A stretch of DNA of 64,000 bases from Campanula takesimana (Eukaryota > Streptophyta > Magnoliopsida > Asterales > Campanulaceae): assembly GCA_026119855.1 (NCBI GenBank), contig JAOWBW010001913.1, positions 1-64,000 of the forward strand, written 5' to 3'. Each line of letters starts with the position of its first letter. The first letter of the stretch is position 1. Both the position numbers and the translations under genes were made by a program. Below the pieces are notes generated by a model. It made no database searches. It saw nothing but the letters and a program-made list of their open reading frames with translations, and was not told the origin of the DNA. Positions 34,093 through 46,089 of this stretch are shown in pieces.

Positions 34093-34192
34093 NNNNNNNN
34101 NNNNNNNNNNNNNNNNNNNNNNNNNNNNNNNNNNNNNNNNNNNNNNNNNNNNNNNNNNNNNNNNNNNNNNNNNNNNNNNNNNNNNNNNNNNN
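34093..34192. other. assembly gap, 100 N
   Basis: Exactly 100 N, the usual placeholder for a gap of unknown size. The left side is Ogre-like RT; the right side enters mid-LTR of a Copia element. The true distance and linkage between the two are unknown. Confidence 0.99.
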
Positions 34193-35236
34193 CGGAGAGA
34201 TGTCAAGCTTGGGCCTCTCGTAGGAATGGTGTTGATGAAAATGTTCGGCCGACTCAAATGAATTGATTGGATCAATGGCATTTGGATATATCACATATTC
34301 GGAATAGAGAAAGTATTGAACAAAACAAGTTGACTGTTTGACCATGACTTGTGTTCAATGACGTCGAGGACAAAAGGGATTATGACATATTCTAAAGGAA
34401 TGCGAACTTGTATATAGTTTACTATTTGGGTAGGTTATGACGGTTTGCTAGAACCTAATCATATCTTATGGTTTCATGTTTGAACCCATTGCCAACTTAG
34501 TATAATCCTAGAGGGTCACACACAAGAACGAATCTTTAAAAGGACTAAATTAGAATTTTGGAAATTCTGGACATTCTGGGAAGTGGGCGACCGCACAGTG
34601 TGGACTGGGCGGCCGCACACTAGCTCAGATTTTACCAGTTTGTTTCAGATAAATGTGCGACCGCACAGTGTATTCTTGGGCGGCCGCACAGTACTGTCGG
34701 CTGGCACTTTCCTAATTCGATTGGAATGTCTTTTGACACAAGATTCCTATTTGGAATAGGTCTTGCTTGTGTATAAAAGGATGAGTTCGGCCAGAACTTC
34801 AGTGATAGCCTTTTGTGAGTCTACAAAGAGTTTGAGAGAGGTTTTACTTTGCTCTAAGACATCCTTGGTCAAAGAACAAAATAATACACAAGAGAGAAAA
34901 TTCCATATAGTTCAAATCCATTGTGAAAACGTGTTTCACAATTTGGTCTAGCAACCAAGATCAAAGAAGTTCCTTTGATATTCGTTCGAAGTGTGGGATA
35001 CCGCTGGAGGGTGAAAATCATCATCTTCAAAGTTCGTGTTCAAGCTTTGTGATCGTGATCAAGTCTTCGAATCTCCACCAAAGACCAAGAGAAAATTTAA
35101 TAGCCATCAAGGTTAGTTTTATCCTATATTCATGTTATTGTATTTGATTTTAATCATATGAACGGATCTATGGGCTTTGGGGTTTTAAAAATTTTAAATG
35201 CTATATTCCGCTGCGCATGTTACTATGAAACCCACA
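34193..35236 (+). mobile_element. 5' LTR of Copia element, left part lost in gap
   Basis: The sequence matches 41239-42289 of the 3' LTR. It ends ATGAAACCCACA at 35236, directly before the PBS. About 440 bases of LTR are missing on the left. Differences from the 3' LTR are mainly single-base insertions or deletions in short runs, with very few substitutions. A TGTATAAAAGGATG word at about 34771-34784 is the likely promoter, and the R-U5 part would follow it. Confidence 0.93.
34584..34690. repeat. alternating GGGCGACCGCACA / GGGCGGCCGCACA quartet (5' LTR)
   Basis: Four words in the order CGACCGCACA, CGGCCGCACA, CGACCGCACA, CGGCCGCACA. The same order is found in the 3' LTR and again in the untranslated leader. 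Confidence 0.92.
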
Positions 35237-35237
35237 G

Positions 35238-35250
35238 TGGTATCAGAGCC
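35238..35250 (+). other. Copia primer binding site
   Basis: TGGTATCAGAGCC, complementary to the 3' end of initiator tRNA-Met as in most plant Copia elements, starts two bases after the LTR. Confidence 0.92.
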
Positions 35251-36840
35251 CCGTTCATGTGGATTATTTCAATACCTAGACCATGTTATGTGTATATAAA
35301 TTGTTTATGTGGCCTTGCATGATGTGAATATTTGGACTATATGACGTTTATGTTTATGTGATTTTATGTGGTTTATTGTTTTGCAACTTTAATCGCACGA
35401 TTCAATCGCAATAAAAATAATTATGATGGATTCAGAATTGTTGATTATTAATTTTTGATTGGATCAAAGTTTTTAATAATCGGGGACAAACGATTTTGAG
35501 ACAAAATTTTCGAACTTGAAAATTCTGCACCTTCTGATGGCCATGGGCGACCGCACAGAAGATTCTGGGCGGCCGCACATTTTTTGGGCGACCGCACAGA
35601 TCTTTTTGGGCGGCCGCACAAAGGGATCAGAAGTCTGATTTTGGTAAAAAAAAACAGAATCTGAAATTTTTTCGAAAAAAATTCAAAAAAACTAGTAACA
35701 AACCAGTCAGACTTGCTGATCTGAATGGGATTTGGGTAGTTGGTTTGTGTGTGGATTTTGGGGTTTGATTTCCATTTTGTTTTAGTCTTGTGATTCTAGA
35801 TTGGTTCAAGGTTTGGATGGCTAATCTGCGTTCATCGAGATTGTGTTTCCCAAACTTGATCGCAATCAAAGTTTCAAAGATAAAACGAAGTTAGAATTAT
35901 GAAGAGTTTCATAATTGCTAAAAATTGAGAAACAAAGTTCTTGATTCAATGATTGGAGATCCATGTGGAATTGTGAATGCAATTGGCCTACATCGAGACC
36001 ATCTATTGCTTAGTTTCGGCCACATGGACTACTTTCTTGGTTTCTTGAATTAGTGCGGGATTGTGGTTGCCTAATGGCTTAGTTCGACCACACTTCTTGT
36101 TGTTTTGATTTGGAGATAATAACCAAAGTTGAAATAGTCTCATCCTCATAATTATAGAGAAACTAATGACACATAAATATCATGCTTAAATTAATGGAGA
36201 TTAATTTAGTGGCTAAACTTGATGGTGTAACATGTTTATATTATGTGCTTCATAAATGTGTTATATGTCTATATGTGATGAACCTTCAAATAAAGTTTTA
36301 AGTCCTTCTTTTGCCATGCCATGATTAAAACACTTGTTTATGCATGGGTAATCTTGATGTGGGTTCACCTCCGCGAGGTGCATTAATCTTATTCATGTAT
36401 GAGCGGAGATGAGGTTCATTAATTTAATGTGGGCTTGCCTCCGCAAGGTGCATTAAATTGAATGGTTCCTATGCGTTTAAAATGGTTGGACTTAATTAGG
36501 CGTCAAAACAGTTTTGGGCCTAGGCAAAAGATGAAATTAAACATGCTTTTTTGAAATTGGATTTCTCAAAGAATCTCATAAAATGATCTAAGAATCATAT
36601 GGGATTATGATTGACATGATTGTCCTACCTAATTAATTTAGTTTTGAGCGGTCCGCCTCCGTGGACTCAAAAGTTAAATTAAAGTTAGATCTTAGCCCAA
36701 TTAAATTATATTATGCATTGGATGTATTGAAAGTTATATAATTTAATGGGAGTATTTTCATTTGAAAAATACATTATTTATTTCTTTAATGAAAAAATTG
36801 GTACTTATTAAATTTTGGAAATTTTGCATATTTGTAGATA
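35251..36840 (+). other. long untranslated leader of Copia element
   Basis: About 1.6 kb without a coding frame. It holds a second GGGCGRCCGCACA quartet (35545-35621). It also has two copies of a CCTCCGCRAGGTGCATTAA segment (about 36368-36392 and 36438-36458) whose CCTCCGCGAGG part can form a hairpin. A repeated GGCTTAGTTCGACCACA-like passage lies at about 36010-36090. Leaders of this size are unusual but known in plant Copia elements. Confidence 0.65.
35545..35621. repeat. alternating GGGCGACCGCACA / GGGCGGCCGCACA quartet (leader)
   Basis: Four words in the same A/G/A/G alternation as in the LTR, at spacings of about 20-24 bases, placed about 300 bases after the PBS. Confidence 0.92.
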
Positions 36841-39800
36841 ATGACTAATAACACTCAATCAATGTCGTTGCGGTCGATCCTTGAGAAGGATAAGCTCGAA
36901 GAAATGGTACCAACTTTATGGATTGGATCGTAGCATAAGAATTGTTCTTAGGCGAAGATAAGTTGTACATTCTCGATGGGCCTCTCCCCCTGAACCACCG
37001 CCTACTGCCCCTAGGGTAGAAGAGACAATTAAAAGAAACATCATAATGATTCTAGAGATGTAAGTTGTCTCATGCTGCTGCTATGTTTTCAAAACTTCAA
37101 CAAAGTTTGGAACATTTGGAAGCCTATGAGATAGGCGTGGAGTTGAGAATCAAGAGCAAAAGCTAGGCAAGAGAGGTACAAGACCATTGTTGCATTCACT
37201 ACTGTGTAAAATGAATGAAGGGCAACAAGTGAGTCCTTCACTTTCTTAAAATGAAGGGTTTTGTAGAGCACCTTGAGAAATTGGCTATCCAATCCCATTG
37301 GAGCTAGCCACGGATCTCATTCTTAATTCATTGCCTAAAAGTTATAATCAGTTTGTAATGATTATAACATGCATGGAATGGATAAGAATCTCTCTGAGTT
37401 GCATGGGATGCTCAAAACTGCAGAGATGAAAATTGTGGATAAAGGTTCTCCCGTGCTTTTGGTTCATGATGGGAGAAGGCTAATGCCAAAGGAAAGGGTA
37501 AGAAAGTTATCAAACCCAAAATAAGCAAGGCAAAGGTTGCCAAGGCTTCTGAGGCAAAACCCGATTCACAAAAGGATGCAATCTGTTTCTATTGTCAAGA
37601 AATTGGTCATTGGAAACGTAATTGCAAGGCTTTCTTGGAAGAGCAAAAGAAGAGAGAAGGGCAGCAAGGCTGCGTCGACTTCAGGTATCTATATGATAGA
37701 TATTCTCCTTTCTACCACTGATTCTTGGGTATTGGATACCGGATGTGGTTCTCACATTTGTCTAAATGTGCAGGGACTAAAGAATAGGAGACTGCTTAAA
37801 GAAGGTGAAGTAGATCTACGTGTGGGGAATGGAGCAGAGTTGCTGCATTAGCCGTAGGGACTTATGAAGTAACTTTACCTTCCGGATTAATTCTTGTTTT
37901 GAACAATTGTGTATTATGTTCCGGATTTAAGCAGAATAATTTTATTTCAATTTTCTTGTTTGGATAATGAAGGTTTTAAGTTTCTTATTGAGAATAAGAA
38001 ATTTTCTATTTATTTAAATGATGTGCTTTATGGTATTGCTAATTCATTTAATGGCCTTTATATCTTGGATGTCAAGAATGAAAATAATGACAATGTCTAT
38101 CATGTAAATAAGAAATCTAAACCTAATGATGTAAATCATACCTATTTATGGCATTGCCGTCTTGGTCATATTAATGACAAGCGTATCTCAAAACTCCATG
38201 GTGACGGACTTTTAGGTTCATGTGACCTCGAGTCATATGATACTTGTGAGTCGTGTCTTCTTGGAAAAATGACTAAGACCCTTTTACCAAGTTGGGTGAA
38301 AGGGCAAAGCGACTTATTGGGGTTGATACATTCCGATGTATGCGGACCATTAGTAGCAATGCTAGGGGAGGATTTTCAATACTTCATAACCTTCACTGAT
38401 GATTATAGTAGATTTGGGTATGTTTACCTAATGAAACATAAAAGTGAAGCATTTGAGATATTAGAATATTTCAAAATGAAGTAGAAAAACAACTTGACAA
38501 AAGTATAAAAAGCACTTCGATCAGATCGAGGTGGAGAATACTTAAGTCAAGAATTTGATGATCTAAAAGAATTGTGGAATAGTTTCACAATTGACTCCAC
38601 CTGGAACACCACAATGGAATGGTGTGTCCGAGAGGAGGAATCGGACTTTGTTAGACAAGGTTCGATCAATGATGAGTCAAGTTGATCTTCCAATATCCTT
38701 TTGGGGTTACGCCCTAGAAACCGCTGCTTTCACACTAAATCGTGTTCCAACTAAATCGGTTCAAAAGACTCCATATGAGATGTGGAGCGGAAAAGAAGCC
38801 CTGTCTGTCTTTCATGAAGATTTGGGGTTGTGAAGCTTTTGTCAAAAGACTTGTCTCAGACAAACTTGCACACAAATCTGATAAATGTATTTTCGTGGGA
38901 TATCCTAAGGAAACTAGAGGATATTACTTTTACAACCGCAAGGACAAACAAAGTGTTTGTTGCCCGAACTGGTGTCTTTCTAGAGAAAGAGTTTCTCTCC
39001 AAATAAATCAGTGGAGTAAAATAAATCTTGAAGAAATTCAAGACCCAGAAAATAACATTGAACCAATAGTGGAACAAGAACAAGAACCACAAAATTGTGG
39101 AACCTGTTCAAAATACGCAACCAACTCGCAGATCTAGTAGGTTACGATCTGAGCCCGAGAGATATGGATTTCTCGTAACGGATAGTAATGAGGTAGAAAT
39201 CATTGAGAATGATGAACCGTTACCTTATCAAGAGGCGATGTCTTTCTCCTGATTCGGACAAGCTGGCTGGCGGAGCCATGGAATCCGAATTGCAATCCAT
39301 GCAAGACAATCAAGTTTCGAATTTGATTGATGCACCCGAAGGTGTAAAAACCATAGGATGCAAATGGTCTTCAAGAAGAAGACTGACATGGATGGGAAGG
39401 TGCATACTTACAAAGCTAGACTTGTAGCAAAAGGTTATAGGCAAGTTCATGGTATTGACTATGATGAGACCTTTTCACCCGTAGCAATGATCAAGTCTAT
39501 AAGAATTTTGCTTGCCATTGCCGCATATCATGACTATGAAATATGGCAGATGGACGTCAAAACCGCTTTCCTGAATGGAAAACTCCAAGAGGATGTGTAT
39601 ATGACACAACCAGAAGGTTTTTGAACAAGATTCTAAGGTATGCAAGTTGCAAAGATCCTTCTATGGATTGAAGCAAGCTTCTAGGAGTTGGAATCTCCGT
39701 TTTGATGAATCGGTCAATAGTTTGGTTTCATCAAGAACGAAGATGAGCCTTGTGTATACAAGAAGATTAGTGGGAGCATAGTGCTATTCCTTGTTTATAC

Positions 39801-40786
39801 GTGGATACATATTGCTCATTGGAAACGACATTCCTACACTTCAGTCTGTGAAGACTTGGTTAGGAAAGTGTTTTGCAATGAAAGATATGGGTGAAGCCGC
39901 ATATATTCTTGGCATTAAGATCTATAGAGATAGATTAAGGAGGCTTACTTGGTTTAAGCCAAAGTACATACATTGACAAGGTCATTAGAAGATTCCGTAT
40001 GGAAAATTCTAAGAGAGGCACCTTGCCCGTGTTACATGGAGTTTCTCTAAGCAAGACTCAATGTCCTAGACAAACGATGAGCGTGAGAAAATGAATGATG
40101 TTCCATATGCTTCGGCAATTGGGTCCATCATGTATGCCATGATTTTACTAGGCCGGATGTATCTTATGCTTGAGCATGACATTAGATACCAATCCGATCC
40201 TGGGGAAAATCACTGGATAGCTGTAAAAGCGATTCTTAAGTACTTGAGAAGAACTAAAGACTCGTTTTTGGTCTATGGAGGAATGGAAGATGATCTCGTT
40301 GTAAATGCTTACACGGATGCAAGCTTCCAAACCGACAAAGACGATAGCCGATCGCAATCGGGTTTGTGTTTATGTTAAATGGTGGAGCTGTAAGCTGGAA
40401 GAGTTCCAAGCAAAGTACAACCGCTGATTCTACAACAGAAGCTGAGTATATTGCTGCATCGGATGCTGCAAAGGAAGCTGTTTTGGATTAAGAAGTTCAT
40501 AACTGAACTTGAAGTGGTTCCTAGTATTGCTAATCCAATAGACCTTTATTGCGACAATAATGGTGCTATTGCTCAAGCAAAGGAACCAAGAGCACATCAG
40601 AAATCCAAACACATACTTAGGCGTTTTCATATCATTCGAGAGATCGTTGATAGGGGAGACGTAAATATATGCAGAGTACCTACTGATGACAATGTTGCGG
40701 ACCCGCTGACAAAGGGACTTCCACAAGCAAAACATGATGGTCATGTTAGGTCCATGGGTATTAGATACATGGGAGATTGGGCCTAG
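36841..40786 (+). pseudogene. Copia gag-pol polyprotein, many frame changes
   Basis: ATG at 36841 opens gag (MTNNTQSMSLRSILEKDKL), soon shifted. Then come, in order: a CCHC knuckle CFYCQEIGHWKRNC; protease WVLDTGCGSHIC; the gag-pre-integrase zinc region LWHCRLGH with CESCLLGK; integrase first Asp in HSDVCGP, then WNGVSERRNRTLLD with the catalytic Glu; RT with KARLVAKGYRQ and MDVKTAFLNGKL; a broken YVDD at about 39797-39815; and RNase H ending YCDNNGAIAQAKEPRAHQKS and DNVADPLTKGLPQAKH before TAG at 40784-40786. Roughly ten one-base frame changes separate these pieces. All domains of an autonomous element are represented. Given the indel pattern between its LTRs, many breaks may be sequencing errors rather than decay. 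Confidence 0.88.
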
Positions 40787-40800
40787 GGCAAGTGGGAGAT
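40787..40800 (+). other. polypurine tract of Copia element
   Basis: GGCAAGTGGGAGAT directly precedes the 3' LTR start TGTTGG, just after the polyprotein stop. This is the plus-strand primer site. Confidence 0.88.
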
Positions 40801-42289
40801 TGTTGGTAGTGGTGCCCTAGCACGTTTAATAAACGTTTGTAATTGTATCATTTATTTCATATCAATAAAGAGATGTTTTGATTATTATTATTGTTCATGT
40901 TTACTTATAATAATCTCCGTCCCTAGTACTTGTTAAGCACTAGTATAAAGGCTAAATGATCATGCGATGATCATGTTAGATTTATGGGTACTTGTTTGGA
41001 ACAAGGTACTGGACATGACCCGCGTATGAGATTTATGTCATGGTCTATGTCGAACATATATCTCATATTAGTTATGTCATTTGAATCCTTAGACATGAAG
41101 TTATTATAGTCTTCCACTTGATGAACATTATGTTTGACATATTCAAACGCTACCTTTAACCGGGAAGTTATAAAGGTATGATTGGCATAATCGGATTCAC
41201 GTAGGGAAGAATAATAAGCTAAATGGATTTGTCCCTCTTCGGAGAGATGTCAAGCTTGGGCCTCTCGTAGAATGGTGTTGATGAAATGTTCGGCCGGACT
41301 CAAATGAATTGATTGGATCAATGGCATTTGGATTATCAACATATTCGGAATAGAGAAAGTATTGAACAAACAAGTTGACTGTTTGACCATGACTTGTGTT
41401 CAATGACGTCGAGGACAAAAGGGATTATGACATATTCTAAAGGAATGCGAACTTGTATATAGTTATACTATTTGGGTAGGTATGACGGTTTGCTAGAACC
41501 TAATCATATCTTATGGTTTTTATGTTTGAACCCATTGCCAACTTAGTATAATCCTAGAGGGTCACACACAATAGAACGAATCTTTTTAAAGGACTAAATT
41601 AGAATTTTGGAAATTCTGGACATTCTGGGGAAGTGGTGAGACCGCACAGTGTGGACTGGGCGGCCGCACACTTAGCTCAGATTTGTACCAGTTTGTTTCA
41701 GATAAATGTGCGACCGCACAGTGTATTCTGGGCGGCCGCACAGTACTGTCGGCTGGACTTTCCTAATTCGATTTGGAATGTCTTTTGACACAAGATTCCT
41801 ATTTGGAATAGGTCTTGCTTGTGTATAAAATGATGAGTTCGGCCAGAACTTCAGTGATAGCCTTTTGTGAGTCTCCAAAGAGTTTGAGAGAGGTTTTTTT
41901 TTGTTATAAGACATCCTTGGTCAAAGAACAAAATAATACACAAGAGAGAAAATTCCATATAGTTCAAATCCATTGTGAAAACGTGTTTCACAATTTGGTC
42001 TAGCAACCAAGATCAAAGAAGTTCCTTTGATTTCGTTCGAAGTGTGGATACCGCTGGAGGGTGAAAATCATCATCTTCAAAGTTCGTGTTCAAGCTTTTG
42101 TGACCGTGATCAAGTCTTCGAATCTCCACCAAAGACCAAGAGAAAATTTTAATAGCCCATCAAGGTTTAGTTTTATCCTATATTCATGTTATTGTATTTG
42201 ATTTAATCATATGAACGGATCTATGGCTTTGGGGTTTTAAAAATTTTAAATGCTATATTCCGCTGCGCATGTTACTACGAAACCCAACA
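40801..42289 (+). mobile_element. 3' LTR of Copia element, 1489 bp
   Basis: It runs from TGTTGGTAGTGGTGCCCTAG to ACTACGAAACCCAACA. The five bases that follow, GTGTA, should be the target duplication, but the left copy is lost in the gap. It contains the GGGCGRCCGCACA quartet at about 41633-41743, although the first word there reads GTGAGACCGCACA. Confidence 0.94.
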
Positions 42290-43406
42290 GTGTATATATA
42301 TATACATGTGTGTGTTGTGTGTGCCTCTTGTGTGTATAGGTTAACTACCCAAATTCCCAAATTTTATTACGAATATTATTCTTAACCTCTGCAATAGACT
42401 TTAGTTATATGGAAGAAACCTGACTTCAAACCTGATTGGCCGAAAAAAGTTTCTCGTCCATCTTTCGACATGCTTGTTCCTTCCTTCTCTTTCGCTTGTA
42501 AATTTTAACTTCATTTTTTATATTTTTTACTCATCAAATAAGCACGCTTCATAGCACGATTTTTTTTAGCAATTTCTTTTGAAGGAATACCTACAAAAAT
42601 TAATATAACAACAAATACAATAGTTAGTATATAATGCATGAAATATTGAAATAGAATATTATATTACCGATATGGAGGGTTGATAAATCATTGCGTCGTC
42701 TTCTTCCCATTGGCTTCTTTTATGTTTTAAAAAGTATGAACAATGAAATTATCCTTGCATCTAAAAATGAGAAGGGTGTCTTTTTGGTAGAGTTGAGAGC
42801 TTAAAAGTACTATTTGATAAATAAATGTTTGGTTTTTATATTTTTGTAGTAGTCTTTAAAGTTGAAGAGTCTTATAACTTATGAGATCATGAATGCAAGT
42901 CATATTAATAATATGTAACTTAGAGACTTTTTATATGTTAGCATAAATGCAAGTCATATTAATAAAATGTAAGTTAGTGACTTTTTATATTTTAGCATTA
43001 TTTATTACAATGGTTCATCTTATCTTTTCATTTTATATGATTTCAAGTTCACTTGATACTTTAAACTTTCAGAATTCCATCGAAATTCAATGGTTTTGAA
43101 TAATATGTTGTCTCTTGGAATACATGAAAGGATCAAAACCATTGAATTATGAAAATTTGAATAGTCAAAAACTAAAAAGTCACTTCGTAATGAATTGTTC
43201 TTTAATGCATCCAAACCCTACCTAGTCTGATACTCTATATATAAGAGTATATGTCTACCTAGTCTAATACTCTATATATAAGAGTACATATTCTATTAGA
43301 TATGAATTTCTTCTTATCTTCTTATAGAATCACTAAATTACCTACTATTATACCTATGGATATTACCTATTATTTTTACCTAGGTAGGAGAATGCCAAAG
43401 AGAAAA
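42290..43406. other. unassigned AT-rich DNA with short tandem duplications
   Basis: There is no convincing gene. A TATATATATATACATGTGTGTG tract follows the Copia LTR. A duplicated passage containing AATGCAAGTCATATTAATAA lies at about 42892 and 42950. Two copies of a 45-base unit with TACTCTATATATAAGAGTA, itself palindromic, lie at about 43218-43290. Confidence 0.5.
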
Positions 43407-43574
43407 TTTTGGGGGAAACTAGTTCCTCCATAAGTTATAAAAAGTCTTGTTTTAATAGGGTTTAAGGTTTAGGGTTTGGGGTTTCAGGTTTAGGTTTTAG
43501 GGCTTTAGGTTTAGGGTTTAAGAGTTAAAAACATGACTTTTTATAACTTATGGAGGAACTAGTTTTCCCCAAAA
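43407..43574. repeat. foldback with 40-bp arms and telomere-like loop
   Basis: The arms 43407-43446 and 43535-43574 are inverted copies with 39 of 40 matches (AACTAGTTCCTCCATAAG within the left arm). The about 88-base loop consists largely of TTTAGGG-like words (GGGTTTAAGGTTTAGGG, GGTTTAGGGTTTAAG). No coding and no clear target duplication. Confidence 0.85.
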
Positions 43575-43664
43575 CACACTCAATGGCAAAAGCCTCCATG
43601 ATTCCAAAAGTCATATTACTTGGCATCCTCTAAATCAAGATAAACCTATTTTTGGCTTACGTGT

Positions 43665-44634
43665 TGAATATGTCAATGGCCTTGGTTTTATAGGAAGTGT
43701 TATCAAAGGTGTTGTCAGAGCAACGATAACACTTCGGGCAACACTTTACACACCCGAATTAAACAATTTTCAAAACGAGTTTGCAGCGGAAATTTGACAT
43801 AGAGAGATAATATTTTCACAAGTTATATAAATATATAACTTGTGGTAGCCTCATGGCCAAAAAAGACTTTCACTAGAAGTATTTCTCTTAAGTACAAAGT
43901 CTAAACAACTCCTATCCTCTAAAGAAAATAAGAGTACAAAATGTGCTAGATACAAGAACCATCAATAAAAAAACAACACCCCCATCACAATCAAAAGGCT
44001 AGACCAATTTAGCCTTCAACAAATAGTTTCATCAAGAAACTAGATTGTGATGTTGGGTTGGGTGTTGTAACATCACTAGCACTTGGTCTAAGACTATGGG
44101 GTTTTAATAAATCTCTCTTGTGTTTGTAAATGAAACCCAATAGCCCTTTTTAAGCTGATTTTCAGTTTGCTCCCCACTCTAAATCACGTGGCCTCCTCTC
44201 CAATTAGTGGAGAAATTATAGCTTGAAGTGCTCTTTAAGTTTAGGGACAAACTCTCATTTCCCACATGTTTTATCTCTACATCAAGCTTCATCTTCTTGT
44301 ACACTCCAGCTTTCTAGACTTGTACCCACATTTTTATTCAGCAAATATGAATGACCAAGCCTTCTCCCACGTTTTCCTTCTTTTCTTCCTTGAGTTACGC
44401 ATAAATCTTGATTTATGCATAAATCTTCCTTTCCTAACCAACTCCTTATTTGTAGCTCTATCATTTTGATCAACATTGAATGCTCATTTTGACCTACAAA
44501 TAATATTAAACTTGAAGCAAATATTAAACATTTATATCCAATAATTTTGTGAATAAATGATGAAACTATAATAAATCCCGTCTGGGGTAACACTGTTGGC
44601 AGCACTAGTGGTAGCACCCTTTTCTGCACTAACA
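43665..44634 (-). repeat. array LTR1 (outer 3' LTR)
   Basis: On minus it runs from TGTTAGTGCAGAAAAGGG to ATTGACATATTCA, adjoining the outer CGTGT. Private variants are ATATTCA instead of ATTTTCA at the end, GAATTAAAC versus GCATTAAAC, and TTGAAGC versus TTGCAGC. It shares AAGAGTACAAA with LTR2 against AAGAATACAAA in LTR3-5. Confidence 0.93.
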
Positions 44635-46089
44635 ATCTCTCCCTTAGTTTCACATTTCTTCATAAAATAAATATGTGATATTCCTGCAAGACAAAGTTAG
44701 ATAAATCTCCCCTTAAAATAAAGTCTCCTTTAATGTAAGATCTCATTAAAAAATGAAATCAAATGTTGTAACATTTTCCCAACATCTAACATTAATAGGA
44801 TCAACATTTCAATCTCGCTCTAAATATCAAACTCCCACTTAATACGAATTCCATTAAAAATAGAATCCGAAACACTTTCTTTCACCACATGTGCATGATT
44901 ACCGGTTCATCACATTTTCTCTCCCTTTTTGTGAAGAAAGAAAATGAAAATCATTTATGCAAATTAAAATATGAACCTTAAAACACGTAGTACTATAAGT
45001 GTTGTCAGTGATGTTAACACTGACGGCAACATTGCCAGAAATAAATAAGTGAAATTTTGAAAAATTGAGTTGAGATAGAGAGAGATAGAAGAAGGTAGGA
45101 AGAGAGAGTACCAATGGGATTTCGAGAGTGGTTTTAAGACTAGATGGATTTGATTACAAATTTAGGTAATCCACAAACAATGACTAATATTTTCTAGTCT
45201 TTATGGAAAACAAACTTCAACAAGCCAACCAAAAGATTCGTTTTTTTTAATGAAAAAGAAAAGAAAAAAAATACAAATAAAATAATCAGAGTTGTACAAA
45301 GATAAAATCCAAAATTTCAAATTTCAAATCGAAGTTGTTATGACATTTTAATTTTTAAATTTTATCTATGTATAACTCAAGTAACTAAAATAATAATAAA
45401 AAAAAAAAACTAGAAACAAAGGATTTTATAAAAAGATTTTGATCTCAAAAACCCTGTAGACTTTTTGAAATTCAAATTTTAATCAGAAAATCCCGAAAAT
45501 AAAAAAAAACAATATAGCACCTACTGATTTGTTGCTGACAATGTTGGTAACACTTAGGATAACACATCAGAACAGATTCCCTTGAAAATTTTCATGATAT
45601 TTTTCTTTTATTTCGCACTTTAGGCAAACCTTTTAAATCATTTTTACACCTTTTTATTTACAAGGTAGCATCGTAGTAGCGAGCTCCGTGCCCCGAGTCT
45701 TTATAAGGTGTAGAAAATTTTGTGTTAGATTTCATACTGTTCAAGTAGGATACACTGTAGCCGCGAACTCCATGTTCCTAATACTAAGTATAAAACCAAC
45801 ACTTTATACTCCCATTTGGCAAAGAAGCATCGTCACAGCGAACGCCGTGCCCCGAGTTACTTTGGGAATATTAATGCTTTTGCCTATTTCAATTTTCACA
45901 CATTTATTGTTTAGTGACTTTGTCACTTTAAGCACACAAAAGGAATCTTTTCTAACTTGTTAACCTAAGTATAAACCATACCAGAACATAAAGTCAGCAA
46001 GTGCCGCCATTAAAAAGGCTTTAAACAAAAATTAAAAAAATAGTTTTTTTTTTTTTATTAATGTACAACAACATCCGCAAGATGGTAGA
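44635..46089 (-). other. unit 1 internal 3' non-coding region with PPT
   Basis: This runs between the last coding remnant (stop at 46090-46092) and LTR1. The minus-strand polypurine tract is just before the LTR; the plus strand reads ATCTCTCCCTTAG in unit 1 and ATCTCCCCCTTAG in units 2 and 3. About 1.45 kb without a recognisable gene, though it holds three degenerate GCATCGT...CCGTGCCCCGAGT repeats (about 45667-45860). Equivalent regions are 49087-50542, 53530-54982 and 57974-59436. Short readings at 44899-45114 and 45688-45963 recur in every unit but match nothing I know. Confidence 0.6.

Noticed and set aside
45688..45963. ORF recurring in every array unit (MPRVFIRCRK...)
   Set aside because: It covers the triplicated GC motif in a non-coding region, is on the strand opposite to the element, and has no recognisable domain.
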